A DNA stretch of 64,000 nt from positions 1 through 64,000 of the forward strand of contig JAKCWG010000734.1 of the NCBI GenBank assembly GCA_021464415.1, written 5' to 3'. Every line of letters begins with the position of its first letter. Positions within the stretch are counted from its first letter, which is position 1. The notes under the pieces were generated by a model, which had not been told where the DNA came from, made no database searches, and was given only the letters and a program-made list of their open reading frames with translations. Position numbers and translations under genes: made by a program. The DNA comes from Lonicera japonica. Lineage: Eukaryota > Streptophyta > Magnoliopsida > Dipsacales > Caprifoliaceae. Positions 1-13,600 of the stretch are shown here, piece by piece.

Positions 1-67
1 AATGGAATAACTAGCGAGAATCACAACACATTTCATCCCCATCAAGACCAAGTACTCGTCAACCTAT

Positions 68-79
68 GCTCTGATACCA
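68..79 (-). other. Primer-binding site of a minus-strand LTR retrotransposon
   Basis: The + strand reads GCTCTGATACCA, which on the minus strand is TGGTATCAGAGC, the classic site complementary to the 3' end of plant initiator tRNA-Met. It lies three bases outside the LTR that begins at 83. This fixes the polarity: the element runs on the minus strand, the LTR at 83-3361 is its 5' LTR, and the internal region continues past the left edge. Bases 1-67 are its 5' untranslated leader; no coding is visible there. Confidence 0.8.
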
Positions 80-82
80 ATT

Positions 83-3000
83 TGTAACACCCCCGCCTTA
101 ATCTACATGACAACACCCGTAATTAAGACCTAGAGTGCTACTAACCCATCTTAGATTGACTAAAATGGGTATATATGAAAACACATAAAAAAATTATAGC
201 AGTAAATATCACACATATCAATCAGCAAGATAGAAGAAGATAGTACTATACTAAATCATGCATACATATAATCAATATACAAAACCAACCTAACTAAGTG
301 CAAGACAGTAGATAACACTTCAGGCTAGCTGTGGCTTCCCGAGATAACATATACATAACAAAAATTGAATCTGTATCAAAGCCATCTATTTCGTTCCCGA
401 ACTCGTAGTCCTATTTCCTTCGTTTGCCCCCTAAGTATTTGTAATTGTAAATAAAACACGGGGTGAGCTCACAGCTCAGTAGGGGGAAACACGGAATAAC
501 ATATCGAAAACACAATTCACAGTTCAACAACAATTTATACTTTAACAAATGTTTTGCTTTAAAAACTATTATCATATGAAACTATACGTGCTTATGCATA
601 TGCAGGTTACCCCCTTGTGTCAACCGTTAAGCCACGTAGCCAGAATATATATATCCACATCGAGCCAAACTTTATCGAGGGTTTGACCGCCCGATAAAAT
701 CATCCGTTAATAATCATAACTAGCCCATTGGCCTCAGAAAATATCATAAGATCATAATCGAATCGGACCTACCTCCAGTTCAATAATAATATCACACCCA
801 CAGAATCATCAGTGCTTTGCCAATTTGTCTATGTTCTCGGGCTCCACACCTGTGGCTTATAGGCGGCCAAACATTGCTCCCCCCAAGGTTTAGGGCTTTT
901 CAACCCAAGGGCACCGGGCCCTGCCTATTTTCTATCCCGGCAAGCACCAAATAGATACACCATCCTTTTACCATCGAAGGGTCATAACCAAATCCATGAC
1001 AGGATCATATCACATCCAGAATGATATAAAGATCATAAGAAGCTCCCGGCGTAATGATAAGAGATATACGCCCATAAGATAAGCCATAAGAATGATCCGA
1101 GCTACCGATGGATCTCCAAGATTCCGGTTGACATAAATATAGTGCATAGTATGCAGAGCATGCTATTTAGTAAACACATGAGCAATTTATGCCATATACC
1201 CTTTCACAATTCTCGTTAGATATCCCTTGATGTGTATAAAACATTAACAATTCCATTCCATCACATATAACATCCATACATCCAAGGGATATCTTGTACA
1301 ATTCAATTAGCACAATATGTCAAGTATAAATGGCATACTTTGCTTCAAAACATGCATTCATGTATTTTGTTAACAAACATTTAAAGTAATTTATGCCATA
1401 TACACTTCCACAAACCCAACCCCGTACTCCATGATGTATATAAGTAATAACAAGTTCATTTTCATCAATTTTTAAGAGTCAAGAATCCATGGAATACTTT
1501 ATAAGGTTGGATAATACAAAGGTTTCATGTGTATATAGCATTTATGGCTTCAAATTTCATGTTTGAACATTTACAACTATTTATAAATGCACTCAAAAGA
1601 TGTATTATAATTCCTTTAGGGAAAACATGGGGAAAACACGATAAATTTCATTAAACAAGTCATACTACCTGTTTCGAAAAACATTTAAACTATATTATCA
1701 AGTTTTAAAGTCATATAAACCCCTACCTCAAGTTGTAGACCAAAAGAGAGAAAAAAGGATGATAATCGAAGCTTTGCTTGGTGAAACCTCGAATATATCG
1801 CGTCACCGCGTTTCTAAGATAGCAAAACCCCCAAATAACGAAGCTTAGACTCCAACCCGTGTAGTCCAAACTCAGGCTCGAGCTCCCATGGCAGATAATA
1901 AGGAAGAAGATGATGAATAGTGCTTTAGAAGAATGTTTGATTGATTTGGAGCTTTAATCTTGGATTGAGGACGAAAGATGTGTAAAAAGCTCTCAAAGAA
2001 CCCTTAAAAACGAGCTCTCACCTCTCTGTAACTTCCTCTGAGGTTGTGGCTCGAAAATATGGGAGGATGAGGCTTAAAATGGCGTAAAAGTGGTGAAAAC
2101 CGACTTACTGTTGGACCATGATCGATCATGGTTTCCCCCATGATCAATCATGGAGTCCACTACCGACACATGCCTTTTGGATCTGGAGTATTGTTCGTAT
2201 TTTGGCCATAACTTTTCGCTCGGAACTCCGATTGAGGTGATCTTTATATGCACAGAAAGGTAATTCAAAGATCTACAACTTTTAGAAGGAAGTTTTCTCA
2301 AATTCTGGATAAATAATTCCAAAGAATTCAACGAAGACAGCGCTCTGCCGAAGCGCGACCAAACAACTAGAATTTAGCGATGGACCTACTTTGCGCCCTG
2401 TTTTGACCCACGAGGAGTGCGAATTAGCTTTCGGTCAAAAAATAAAATTTGTTGAATGATACAAATACTAAATACACGCGTGAGCAAAACTTTAATCGGA
2501 TAATTAACGGAGGAATTACGATCGCCCAAAGTTAGCTCGAATTAACGAATCACAAAGAACCAAAACTTCCTATTTACCAACCGAAATCGATTCAGACCAC
2601 CCGAATCACTAAAAGATCATTCATATGAGTATAAATAAGCTAATATAATTCAATTTAAAACAAATTAAAGTACATGATATTACATTTATGCAGTTACTGT
2701 GTATGTTACACGTGAATAATGATTGACATATATTACGGTATAATAATCGTATTTTCCTTATTAATTAATGTAATCTTGAAAATTCTTGTTAATGAATTCA
2801 AGGTAGATCGAATTTCTTATATTGTAATATGTCCATGCATTGCATTTCCCTTTCCCTATAATTTCCACTGGGACAGTCGTGGCTCATTCCCTCATTTTTC
2901 TTTCAGGTGCACCTCGTATTTTGGGTAGAGGTCGTGGTTCAAGTCCGAGTTCCTCATAGAGTCTTCTCTGATGCCTCTATGGATTTAGTTGTCATTTTAT

Positions 3001-3361
3001 CTTAATTTGTGCTACTTGTAATATTGAATTTAGTTTGGGTACTTTGTACTACCTATGGATGTATTAATTCGTATTATTGTCAGACTTGGATTTGTGTTTG
3101 GATTTTAGCATGTTGGAAAGTTATGCTTGAATTATTGTATTAGACTATTTCGTATTTGGATTGAAATCCAGTTGAGAAGTATTCTATGTCATTGTTATGT
3201 TTGTCAACAGGATGGTTTTCCTCGTGTTACGAATACTTCATGCTGAATTTTCGTTGGATTTGTCTACCTTTGATTAAATCATTGACTGTATACTTTTATT
3301 TATCTGTTGCTAATTAAATACAGCATCCGTTAACACCTGCTCAATTCGGCCGGTTGTTACA
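83..3361 (-). mobile_element. Long 5' LTR of a Gypsy-type retrotransposon
   Basis: The segment begins TGTAACACCC and ends GGTTGTTACA, so it has the TG...CA ends of an LTR and a 7-bp terminal inverted repeat (TGTAACA/TGTTACA). The iMet primer site sits just outside its left end. A length of about 3.3 kb, these termini and the iMet site fit chromovirus-like (Tekay/Del-type) Gypsy elements, although no protein domain is in view to prove it. The first 1.3 kb align by eye with 62686-64000, and parts (for example around 2200-2330) resemble 59590-59740 inside the LTR at 57902-60555, so three related LTRs occur here. No convincing ORF is present. A target duplication cannot be tested because the other end lies outside the window. 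Confidence 0.72.
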
Positions 3362-4723
3362 CTAATAACCCCATTCAGCACCATCGATCACTCCACCTGT
3401 TTATAAAATTCACTAATATGCATACTCAGGTTTAATGGCAAAAGTAATCAAAAAAATATTCATGGCAACAATTTACAAGAAAAGAATCTTTGTTCATTGA
3501 TCTTAACTTATATACTTGACTTTAACTTATATAAATAAAAATGTATGCTAAGTTTCATGGAAAAAATATTCAAAAATCTAAAGAGATGAAAGCATACTTT
3601 ATACATGTATATTTACATGGACACAAAAGGAAGATGCGTAGTACTTGATAAGAACTCACTACTTTCCAAAGCCTTCTTAGAACACACCGGTGCCATCCGC
3701 CTTTGGTGTTGTGCGTGTAACTTGTTCTAAGGTTTGTGAAGGTCTTTGGATATAATACGCAAATTTAGCATATGTGAATAATTAAATTTGCTTAAGTGAG
3801 TAAATTGTTAATTAAAAAAAAGAAGATAGAGAAAACAAGCTGTTTGTCTAGCCAGCATCCACATAGATTTCAGGAGCCCCTATTGTATGCATAGCAAAAC
3901 TCTTATGATTAATATTCATTTGTAAAATTTAGCAATTAAGATACTGCAACATTGTTTTAAGTGGCCCTTGTTGTTTACTTAGCTTGATTACAGGTGAAGT
4001 CAAAAGGCAAAAAGGCCCACCTATGATTATAGGAGAGCACATAGCATTGATGTTAATAATAATTGTTGAATTGGGATTGTGTAAGCAAGAGAGCAAAGTA
4101 AAATAAGGCACGACAAGAAAACTTGACACAAATTTACACAAAGTTAAAAGTTAATTAATAAATATGAGTAGCTAAAGGGTACAACTATTTGACCATGTTA
4201 TCATATTGAATGGGTTAATGGATTACTTATAAATTCATTAACATAATTCAATTAAATTCAAACTTTCCTTCTATAAAATAACCTTGAGAGCTTGTTAAAC
4301 CGATATTCTCATAATTCAAACATGAAAATTATAGTCTTATAACAAACATGGTTGAGAAACTAAATTATTCCTGTTGAATTGCCATTCACCAAGACTAGGT
4401 GGCCATGTAGTTAGGCTAAGTGGAAGACCACCGCTTGGCACCTAGGTGGGAACTAATTAGCCCTAGGCGGGGATTTTTATAGCATTGCTTTTTATACGCT
4501 AGATTTAACATAATAAATTATTAGAATGGAACTTTTTTCTAACTCGAAATTTGACAAATTAATTCTCTCTCGAGGAAAATAAATGTTTTAAAAGAAGAAT
4601 AAGTTGGACTTTTAATTTAGGAATAGTTGCAAAAAATGGTGACGAGCTTTACTCGTATTTTTACTTTAGTCACTAAATTTATTTTTGACATAAAAACCTT
4701 TGAACTTTCTAAAAAAATTCAAG
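3362..4723. other. AT-rich intergenic DNA, no gene seen
   Basis: Only short spurious frames occur. A stretch near 4380-4480 holds CCTAGG-containing sequence that recurs diverged near 11340-11390 and 12350-12400, so it is probably a fragment of a dispersed repeat. Confidence 0.5.
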
Positions 4724-5537
4724 TATTCACGGATTAGTAAGGCAAAAGTACCGAAAATAAAATCCAACGGGGCATATAAAACTAAATATGAAGGGTAGGC
4801 TAATAAATAGCTAAAAACTGTGAAATGATTAAATGGAAGGTGTTTAACCTAACTAAAATGTCCAGGATTTGGATTTCAAAACCTAGAATAGATTTGTGAT
4901 AAGTATTTATACATTAATAGGGCAAAAGCACTCGAAAGAAAATCTGATGGGGCATATAAAATTGCATCAGAAGTGTAAGCTAATAAATAAATAAAAACGG
5001 TAAAATTACCAAAATAAGGGGTTTAAACTAACTGGAACGTCCAGGATTCAGACTTCAAAATGTTAAATAGGTTTGCAATAAGTATTCACACATTAGTAGG
5101 GCAAAAACATAGGAAAGAAATTCCGAAAAGGCATATAAAGCTACATTTGAGGGGTAGGCTAATTAATAGTTGAAACCGTCAAAATAAAAAAAATAAGGGG
5201 TTTTCCTTAACCGAAAGGTTTGGGATATGGATTTTGAAACATGAAATAAATTCGCAATAAGTATTTACACATTAGTAGGGCAAGCATGAGAATGAAAATT
5301 CGATGGGGCATATAAAACTGCTTTAGAAGTTAAGGTTAATAAATAGCTGGAAATGGCAAAATGAATAAAAAGATGGGGTCTAACCTAATTAAAATATCTA
5401 GGATTCGGATTTCAAAATGTGGAAGAGATTCGCAATAAATATTCACACACTAGCGGAGCGAAATCACTGAAAAAAAAATCCAACGAGGCGTATCAAACTA
5501 CAATAGAAGGGTAGGCAAATAAATAGCCGAAAACGGC
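4724..5537. repeat. 180-bp tandem array, about 4.6 copies
   Basis: Diverged units start at 4724, 4904, 5083, 5262 and 5440, giving periods of 180, 179, 179 and 178 bp. Each unit opens with TATT(C/T)A(C/T)...CATTAGTAGGGCAAA, has GGGGCATATAAAACT near its middle and AGGATTCGGATTTCAAAA near its end. The last unit is cut off near 5537. The near-nucleosomal period and tandem order are those of a satellite monomer. Units differ at many sites, so the array is not young. Confidence 0.85.
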
Positions 5538-7140
5538 ATTTTATATTGTCTTTGTTGTTTTTGTAGGATGTTCAATTAAGATAATTTATATTGTGTTTGG
5601 CAAAATGCCTACAAGAAATAGCTGTTTTACATGAGGCATATTTCGGTTTTCCATGTCTTAGCTATTAAGTTTGAAAAACTTTCTAATCTTGTTTTTGACT
5701 TTTGGATACTATTGACTGAGATGTTTAAATTTTGAATTATTTGTAAGTTTGTTATCTTTAATATCCATTTATGTGTATTATAATTTTTTAGTTTATCATT
5801 TATTTATAAAAAGGTTACTTCTAGAAATCATCAATAATTTTATGTTTAATTATTTGATTATCATTTTATCCCTTTTATTAAAGTTTTCATTTGAACAAAT
5901 GCACTAAAAATTGTGTCATTTATACTAAGGACAACTTCATTTTTGTCCTTTATAATAAAAGCCCCTTGATCTAAAGGGTCACAATGTAATTGATATATAT
6001 TAGCTTTTAGATGTTGTTTCTCCTCATATTGAAACATTGAATCAATAAGTAATACTCATTTGCTTTCTCTCTTATTAAGTTTTTTAAAAACCAATAAAAT
6101 TGACATAACTTTAAATTCCAAATTTAAGTTTTAATAAAATTTAAAATTTTGAAATTTACAGATCAATATCTATAAAATGAGATCCATTGTCAACATAAAA
6201 TCATAAAAAAATTTAGAGATTAATAATTGGATATTTAAAGTGTGTTTTTAATATGTTTTTTATAATAAACCTATGCAAATTATATCTTATGGGCAAACTA
6301 TTCGAGTGTTGGATATCTATTTTTTGCTTTTATTATCGTATAATAATTATTAGGTATCTCGGATTAATTAATTTACACTTTTATTCTCCAAAATAAAGTA
6401 ATATTAGTTTTATTACAACTAAAATTTATCCAATTTAACTAATCCTAAGTTATACACTTATTACTTTTCATACTATTTTATATATTTAAATATTATATAT
6501 TTTACGGTTAAGAATACAATACATAATACATAATAAAAGGATTGTTATTAACATACAAAATAGTTAAACATTCCAAACTATTTACTCCACTTTATAGTAC
6601 TAGATATGTGCATATTTACTAGATATTTAAGGGCTGACCTATTATTAATTACGAAAAAATATATTAACTAGACTTATAAATATCGAATATATATACATTT
6701 AGTTGATGTCCAATATTTAAAGGACATATTAATTTATTAAAATATTAAAAAATATTTTGATATGTGTTATAATCAACCGCCACCCGCTTATAATAAGGTG
6801 ACTGTTATTTGCACACTTTTAAATATTTGATTTTATTTTATATTTCATCAATTCGATGACAAATGAGTAAATGTATATTATTAATTCGATAATAAATGAG
6901 TAAGTACATATTACTCGCTCAATATCAAGTAAATAAAGTTTTAAAATTTTTATTCACTTATCATGAAATGAATAATTTACATTTATTATCAAATAAATAA
7001 TATATATTTACTCGTTTATTATAAAATAAATAAAAAATAAAGTGTTGTTAAATATTTTGTGGAGCGTTCACGGCACCCACCTGTAATAATGGGCAATATC
7101 TTGTATTTAGGAGCATCTATTAAAATCGGACACGGAGACG
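5538..7140. other. AT-rich upstream region of BPM copy A
   Basis: About 1.6 kb of very AT-rich DNA without a credible ORF. Short direct repeats (TTCGATAATAAATGAGTAA-like) occur near 6850-6910. No clear TATA box could be fixed for the gene that follows. Confidence 0.4.
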
Positions 7141-7164
7141 ATTTGCATTCTAGAGAGAGAAACA

Positions 7165-7173
7165 AAACCCTAA
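7165..7173 (+). promoter_or_regulatory. telo-box in the leader of BPM copy A
   Basis: AAACCCTAA lies about 100 bp before the ATG within AGAGAGAGAAACAAAACCC. The same leader context, with ATACCCTAA, precedes copy B on the minus strand at 37042-37050. The telo-box is a known plant leader/promoter element common in genes expressed in dividing cells; a role here is inferred from the motif and its position. Confidence 0.45.
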
Positions 7174-7265
7174 TTCCCCAACTTTTCTCCCCTCTCCCAT
7201 CAGATTCAAATTCCACCATCTCTCTGTTTCATCACTTTCACTTCAACCCCGAAACCCTAAATCAA

Positions 7266-7630
7266 ATGTCGGACCCACCTACAAGTTCGAAATCCGTGAC
7301 AGAGACCGTCAATGGGTCCCACAGGTTCGTAATTCAAGGCTACTCGCTAGCCAAAGGCATGGGGATAGGGAAGCACATAGCGAGCGAGAATTTCACGGTG
7401 GGAGGGTACCAGTGGGCTATATATTTCTATCCCGATGGCAAGAATCCCGAGGATAATTCGACTTACGTATCGGTGTTTATTGCATTGGCGAGCGAGGGGA
7501 CGGATGTTAGGGCTTTGTTCGAGTTGACGTTGGTTGATCAGAGTGGAAAGGGGAAGCACAAGGTTCATAGCCACTTTGATCGGTCGTTGGAGAGCGGTCC
7601 GTATACATTGAAATATCGAGGCAGCATGTG
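7266..7630 (+). CDS. BPM: BPM copy A exon 1 (most of the MATH domain)
   Basis: Encodes residues 1-121 and two bases of Trp122. The donor is ATGTG|GTAATT. Nearly every residue matches exon 1 of copy B; differences sit at the extreme N-terminus and at RFVIQ versus RLVIE. Confidence 0.92.
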
Positions 7631-10600
7631 GTAATTTTTGTTATCTTGCTTGAAAACTTCATGTTCTTCGATATTTAGGTGGTGTCTGAATCTGAAGTCG
7701 AGTAATTTGTATTTTTAATATATGTGAATGCAATATCTCAATAGACGTAAACATGTTGTTTTGACCGTTTTACCCTTGCTCTAAGTAGGACTAAAAGAGT
7801 TAAGTTGAGGGCAAAATGGTAATATAATGTGATTTACTGTAAATTTAGTGTTCAGATTCAGAGATAATTTTACGTACTTTTGATTGATTCATACCTAAAA
7901 TAAAAAATTAAGCTCTGAAAATGGAAGTAAACAATCACCTTTTATCACCTCTGGCAAGCGAAGGGACTGATGTGTGGCCGTTGTTGGAGTTGACGTTGTT
8001 TTATCAGAGTGGAAAGGGGAAGCATAAGGTTCGTAGCCAGTTTGATCGTTTGTTGGAGAGCGGTCCATATACCTTGAAGTATTAAGGCAGTATGTCGTAC
8101 AATAAAGGGAAAAGGCATTTAAATGGCAAGTGAAGTTGCATCATATTTTTTCATAAAAACACTGCTTGCAATGGGAGTAGAATCCTTGCCCTAAAGTAAT
8201 GTACACTCATAGTTAACCACTAAGCTATATTTTTGTACCAACCTTCCCAAAGTGTTCACTGCTCTTGTAAACATGAAAATTAAAAAGGTGAATTTGAGTG
8301 GGGGAGGGAGAACCTTAAAGTCTGAAATTTATAATTGGCGGGAGATACAATCTTTCTATAACATGCAGTGTTTTAAACGGCGGTGAGATGCGCGCATTAA
8401 GGCACGCCTTAGTGCACCTCGAGCCAAAATCGCAGCAAAGCTTTAAGAGAACAGCGGAATACACAGAAGGCGTGCACATTTTCAACAAGGCTTACGCATT
8501 TTAGGAAAAGCGTATGCCTTTTACGCATTTTCGGCAAGGCTTACGCCTTTTGTGTAGTTTCAATTGTCTAAACCCTAACAACAAAACACACACCGTCACA
8601 CCCACAAAGTTGAAACACAGAGAGAGAGAGAGAGTGGAGCTGCGGAGGAATAAGTGAGGATGTACTCGGAACTTCGGAAAATGGAGATGGCCTGGACGGT
8701 GACGGAGTGAAGAACATCGGAAAATGGAGATGGACGGTGACGGAATGAAGAATGTGGAAGATGGAGATGGAGATCGAGAGAAGGAAGAAGAAGACATGTC
8801 GGCTGTGTGTGGTATGATGAGAAAGAGAGGGTAAATAAGAGGTGCAAGGGTTTTAATTTTTAGGGGAGAATGACCAAATTAACCTTAAGTGTATTAACTA
8901 TTTACAAAATTACCAATAATTCTATGGAATGGATGAGAATTTTTTTTTTAATATTTACAACAAACCCCCTAAGTTATTTTTATTAAGCACTTTATTCTTT
9001 AAACTGAAAAACCTCATTACAAGATAAAAAAACAACAACATATTTTAATGTTTATAAACTTTATATTATTTTTTTTTTTTAATATAAAATGCTTTACACG
9101 AAAGGCTTACGCCTTGCCGCATTGAGGCCTTCGCCTTTTAAAACACTGATAACACTTGGGGGGGGGGGTTGAAAGTAACTTCAATAACTTTATGAAGTTA
9201 ATAATTTTTTTTCAATATTGGAGTTGAATATGAATATGATAGAGTAAGCTTGTAGGCATTAATATGGAAGAGGATAAAATGTTGGAGTGAGCCTCAAGAC
9301 CAGGTTGTGATTTGTAGAATCAACAGATGGTCTTTGAGTTATTCAGGTTTGCCTCTCCGGAGGAATTCAAGTTCCATGAAGAAAAAACTTGATTGCATTC
9401 CGTCATCAGGAGTAAATATGGCCTGAAGGAATTTGAGTGGGATTCATAGTTATAGTAACCTGTGTTTTAGAAACACTTGAATATTTGCCTTGTGGTTTTG
9501 AATTTTTTATGAAGCATGCTTGTCTAGAAGTGGGGTGATGGGAACTCTAATTGGATTTGGGAAGACATTTGGAAAGCTGATGCTGCTTTTAACTCTTTGT
9601 GAGAGATGTTATATAGCGTTTCCGTGAATAATGAGCATTGATTGCTTCACTGGTTCTTTGAATTTGAGTAATTGCTTGTTGAAATTTGTTCTCATCCAGA
9701 ATTTCAATGAATTGAATTCCTTTCTCTAATCAGTTAGAGGGGGTGAGGTTTTTTCATGTGTGTAGGGATAGAGGGTGGTACTTATGGGGTGGGATTTTCT
9801 TCTTAATCTTTCTTCAATGTCCTTGCTGATTATCCCTTGGATCCTCCTTTAACATCTTCAGGGTTAATTTGGGAAAGAGATGAGCCAATCCTTGTTTATG
9901 TTCAAATTGGTGTGTGCAATGAGAAAATGAAGCATGAAATTTAGCTCATATTCTCCTACATTGTTTTTTCTGATAAAACAGCGGCTGATTTTTTGCCTAT
10001 GGAATTTTCACTTGAAGAAGGTTTGATAAAAAAATATGGGACTTGTTGTAATGTATTCTTATAAAGCTGGCGGCGGTTAGGTATTTCTATGGAATACATG
10101 AGTGTGGAGGCGAAAATGGGCCAGTAACTCCTATAAATCTGCTTTTACAATTTCTATGTGATGTATTAACTAGCTGTTTTTATAATGCTGGCTTTGGTTA
10201 GGGCTCTTAAATCTTCTTTGTAACTCCTATAAATCTGTTTTCATTTCCTTTTCTGGGACTTTTGGTAGACTTCTTGTAAACCATTAGTCACTCTTTGCTT
10301 GTATTGACTCTCTTTTATCAATATAAGTTCGTATCTTATCAAAAAAATAATTCTGGCTTTGGTTAGGGCTCTTCACTCTTGAGAATGGGCTTTGAAAATA
10401 TACAAATTTCAAGGATTTCAAGATTGTAAATATCATGAATAAGTGGTTGGCTGTTTTCTGTTAATACAGGTGAAATGGTAGCACCTTGCCACCTTCCACT
10501 ATTGCCTTGTTAAATTGTTGATTTCTTGGGATTCTAATTCTCCTCTTTCTTCTTCGAACTTTGGTTTCCATAGAAATATAAATGACCTGGAGTCCGAGGA

Positions 10601-13600
10601 ATTTGCATCCCTTGTGTCTCATTGAAAACTTTTCTTTGCAATATGATGGGAGTGACTATAGAAAATGGTTGAAAGAACGAACCTTCGGGCTGTTTTTTGT
10701 GCCACTCATTTGTGATTTCCCTTCTTGAATATACCCCTACTCCTAATACCGTGGTTGATAGTTGGAAGGTTGGTATTCCTTCAAAAGTCCAATTCCTTGT
10801 TTCGGTGGCTTTTAAGATGAAATTGAATGTGTGAGACGACCAATGTGTTGTCACCTATTTGGTGTGCGCTTTGTAAATCTGCTGGAGAGAAAACGAAATG
10901 TCAGAGTAAGGTGTTAAAGCTCGCTGATTTTTTTTAATTGATCTTCCAATTATGATACAAGTCACCAATAGAATTCATTCCAGATGCCCAATTATGATAT
11001 AAGTCAACAAAATGTCAGAATAAGGTGTTAAAGTTTACTGATTTCAGCAAAAGGATCAATATCAATTATTATTATTATTGAATTATTTAAAATAACATAA
11101 TACTAGTATAATATATGAAATTAAACAAAATTTCTTGAAAAGACGCTAATTCTTCAACCAAATACTTACATTGTCACACTTGCATAATCAATGTGCTAAT
11201 CAAAGATTAAAAAGTGAAATTCTATAAATGAATAATAAATGATACATATTACATTGCCATTTTGAGAAAAATCGTAGTTGCCAATTAGGCCAACAAATCC
11301 CGATTATTGGACTGGCAGTTTTCTTAATGCTTAAACTCCTAATCAAGTCAGGAGTGATGCCTAGAGCCTAGGCACCAATTAATAGGCCATCTTGGCTGAT
11401 TTGTGGAACACGGTGTTGAAACCCTAATATTGATCTTTGGGGACAGTTTGGGTAATCTTTTTTCGGCAAGTATATATTGATCTTTTGGGGCTTGTCAGGA
11501 CCGGTAAATTCCTTCAATAATTTAGAGAAGAGGATGATGATTGGAGGAGAAGAAAGAGGAGAGAGAGACAGAGAGAGAGAGAGGGCTGTTGACGTATGCG
11601 GAAGCAGTCAAGGTAGGAAGAAGTCATGTAGGTGTACAGATGAATAGTCACAAGAACAGGGAAAGAACACGCATGGAAGCATTTCAGACAAAAGATATGG
11701 ATTGCAGCAAATTGGTTGTATGTATTAGGGATTGTTTATGGCATAAATGGTCTAGCATTCCAGCTTCATTCAAGCTTCTATTATTAAGGGAGATTGATTA
11801 AAGCATTTATCAAATGGGATCCGGCCAGTGGTATTAACTGGATTTGTTGTAAGGGGCTTAATTTGTTGTAGGTACTAGCTTGGGTGGTGACATACACAAT
11901 TTTCTCTAGGAACAGATAATTTTTTAGCCTTTTAGGCAAGATAAATTCACGGTACTCATGGTTGCTATCTAAGAAGCACAAATACAGATACTATTCAATA
12001 CAGGTAAGTCGACACTGCTATTTTAAGGAAACTAGAGTATGGCACACTAAGGAGATATTTAATGTCATGTAATTTAATACATTATAAGTAGCGTCATGTA
12101 ATTACAACATTATACATTATAAGAACATAACTGTCATTATTTCAGTTCCAAACTATTATCAATATCCATCATAATATACTCTAGCAATACTGCACATTGA
12201 AGAATAAATAATGAATACGAGCATGGGTGAAATAACAAACTTTTAGGTAATATTATGATATACTCAACTTACTAAGTATCATACTAGTACACATAAGAAA
12301 AACATGCAAAAGGAATACTTGTATGAATGTGTGTTTATAGTGTTCTAAAAAATCCCTGCTCAAAGCTGCCTAGGCCCAGTGAAGGTGCTTGGCAGCCACC
12401 TAGATGACCAGCATGATGGGTGGTTGTTTTCTGCAGTGCTTTAAAAGGTAAAGGTGTAGGTCGAGGCGTTCTTGTCGCAGTGAGGCGTAAGCCATTTGTG
12501 CAAGTCATTTTTATTTTAAATTTTATTAAAAGTATTAGTTAATGTGTGTCCAAAAGCAAATTAAATAAACACCAATAGCATTATCGGTTCTATAATAACA
12601 AATAGCATTCAAATGAGTTACAATTCAAATGCTAAAAGCATAAAATAATAATATTTAATACTATTTCTGTAAATTTAATGAAAATTATTTCTTTTTTTAT
12701 TAATTAAATATTATTTTATATCAAATTTTAATTTTCTTTTTGCTATCCATATATATATATGTTAGTTCAATGTATAAGTTTAGAAATGAGATACCTAGAT
12801 AAGTTAAGAACAATTTCCTAATATGGAGGTATCAGGTAAGTATGAGTGTGAGACTGAGTAGGTAATAGACAGTAACTTAACTCTCCTAAACAAATATTCT
12901 TATCTTTCTCGCAGGATATCTCTCCTATGCTGTAAGTGCTCCTCTTAGGATGGCAACGGGTTGGGTTTGGCTAAACCCAAACCCGACCCACGCATGAATT
13001 AGCCCAACCTGAAACCGGGATTTTTTTTGGTTAAATCCAAACCCACCCTACAAGAATTCCTTACAACCCCAAGCAGCAGAGTCAACCATTGACTAAGAAG
13101 TGGAGAACCCAAAATTTTCTTAGCAAACAAACGGCACCAAGAAAATAAAACAGCACACATAAACCACTGAATTACCAGAGAAGCAAAAAAGGAAAATTAA
13201 CAGTAACACATGATAAAATGAGCATGAAAATTGAAAACTGAGAAAACTGACTAAGAAGTAGAAACCAAAAATTTTCTCAGCAAACACACACCAAGAAAAT
13301 AAAAGGCAAAAGATAAGGAAAAATCAAGAGTTCCCAAAAATGTAAATCCTCAAGAAAACTGCACATATATCCAATCACATATTGAGAGGAGGAATGGTGG
13401 AGGAGGAGAGTATTGAGAGAGGAGAGAATTGGCCTGGGGCTGCTGGGGTTGAGATGGAGCAGCAGCAAGTAGAGAGAAAAATTTCAGTCTTTTGTGTTTC
13501 AAAAATTAGTTTTGATTATATTTGAATTATGGGAAATTGTGCTTATCGAACCCATACGCCTTCTCAAGAAGTGAAGTTTGATTTCTTGTAGTATCATATG

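Noticed and set aside
3929..4141. 70-residue minus-strand frame upstream of copy A
   Set aside because: AT-rich intergenic DNA, no domain, no splice or promoter context.
8501..8847. Ser/Pro/His-rich minus-strand frames of 83-98 residues
   Set aside because: They lie inside the hAT-like MITE 8366-9148 and come from GGAGATGG and GAGAGA repeats.
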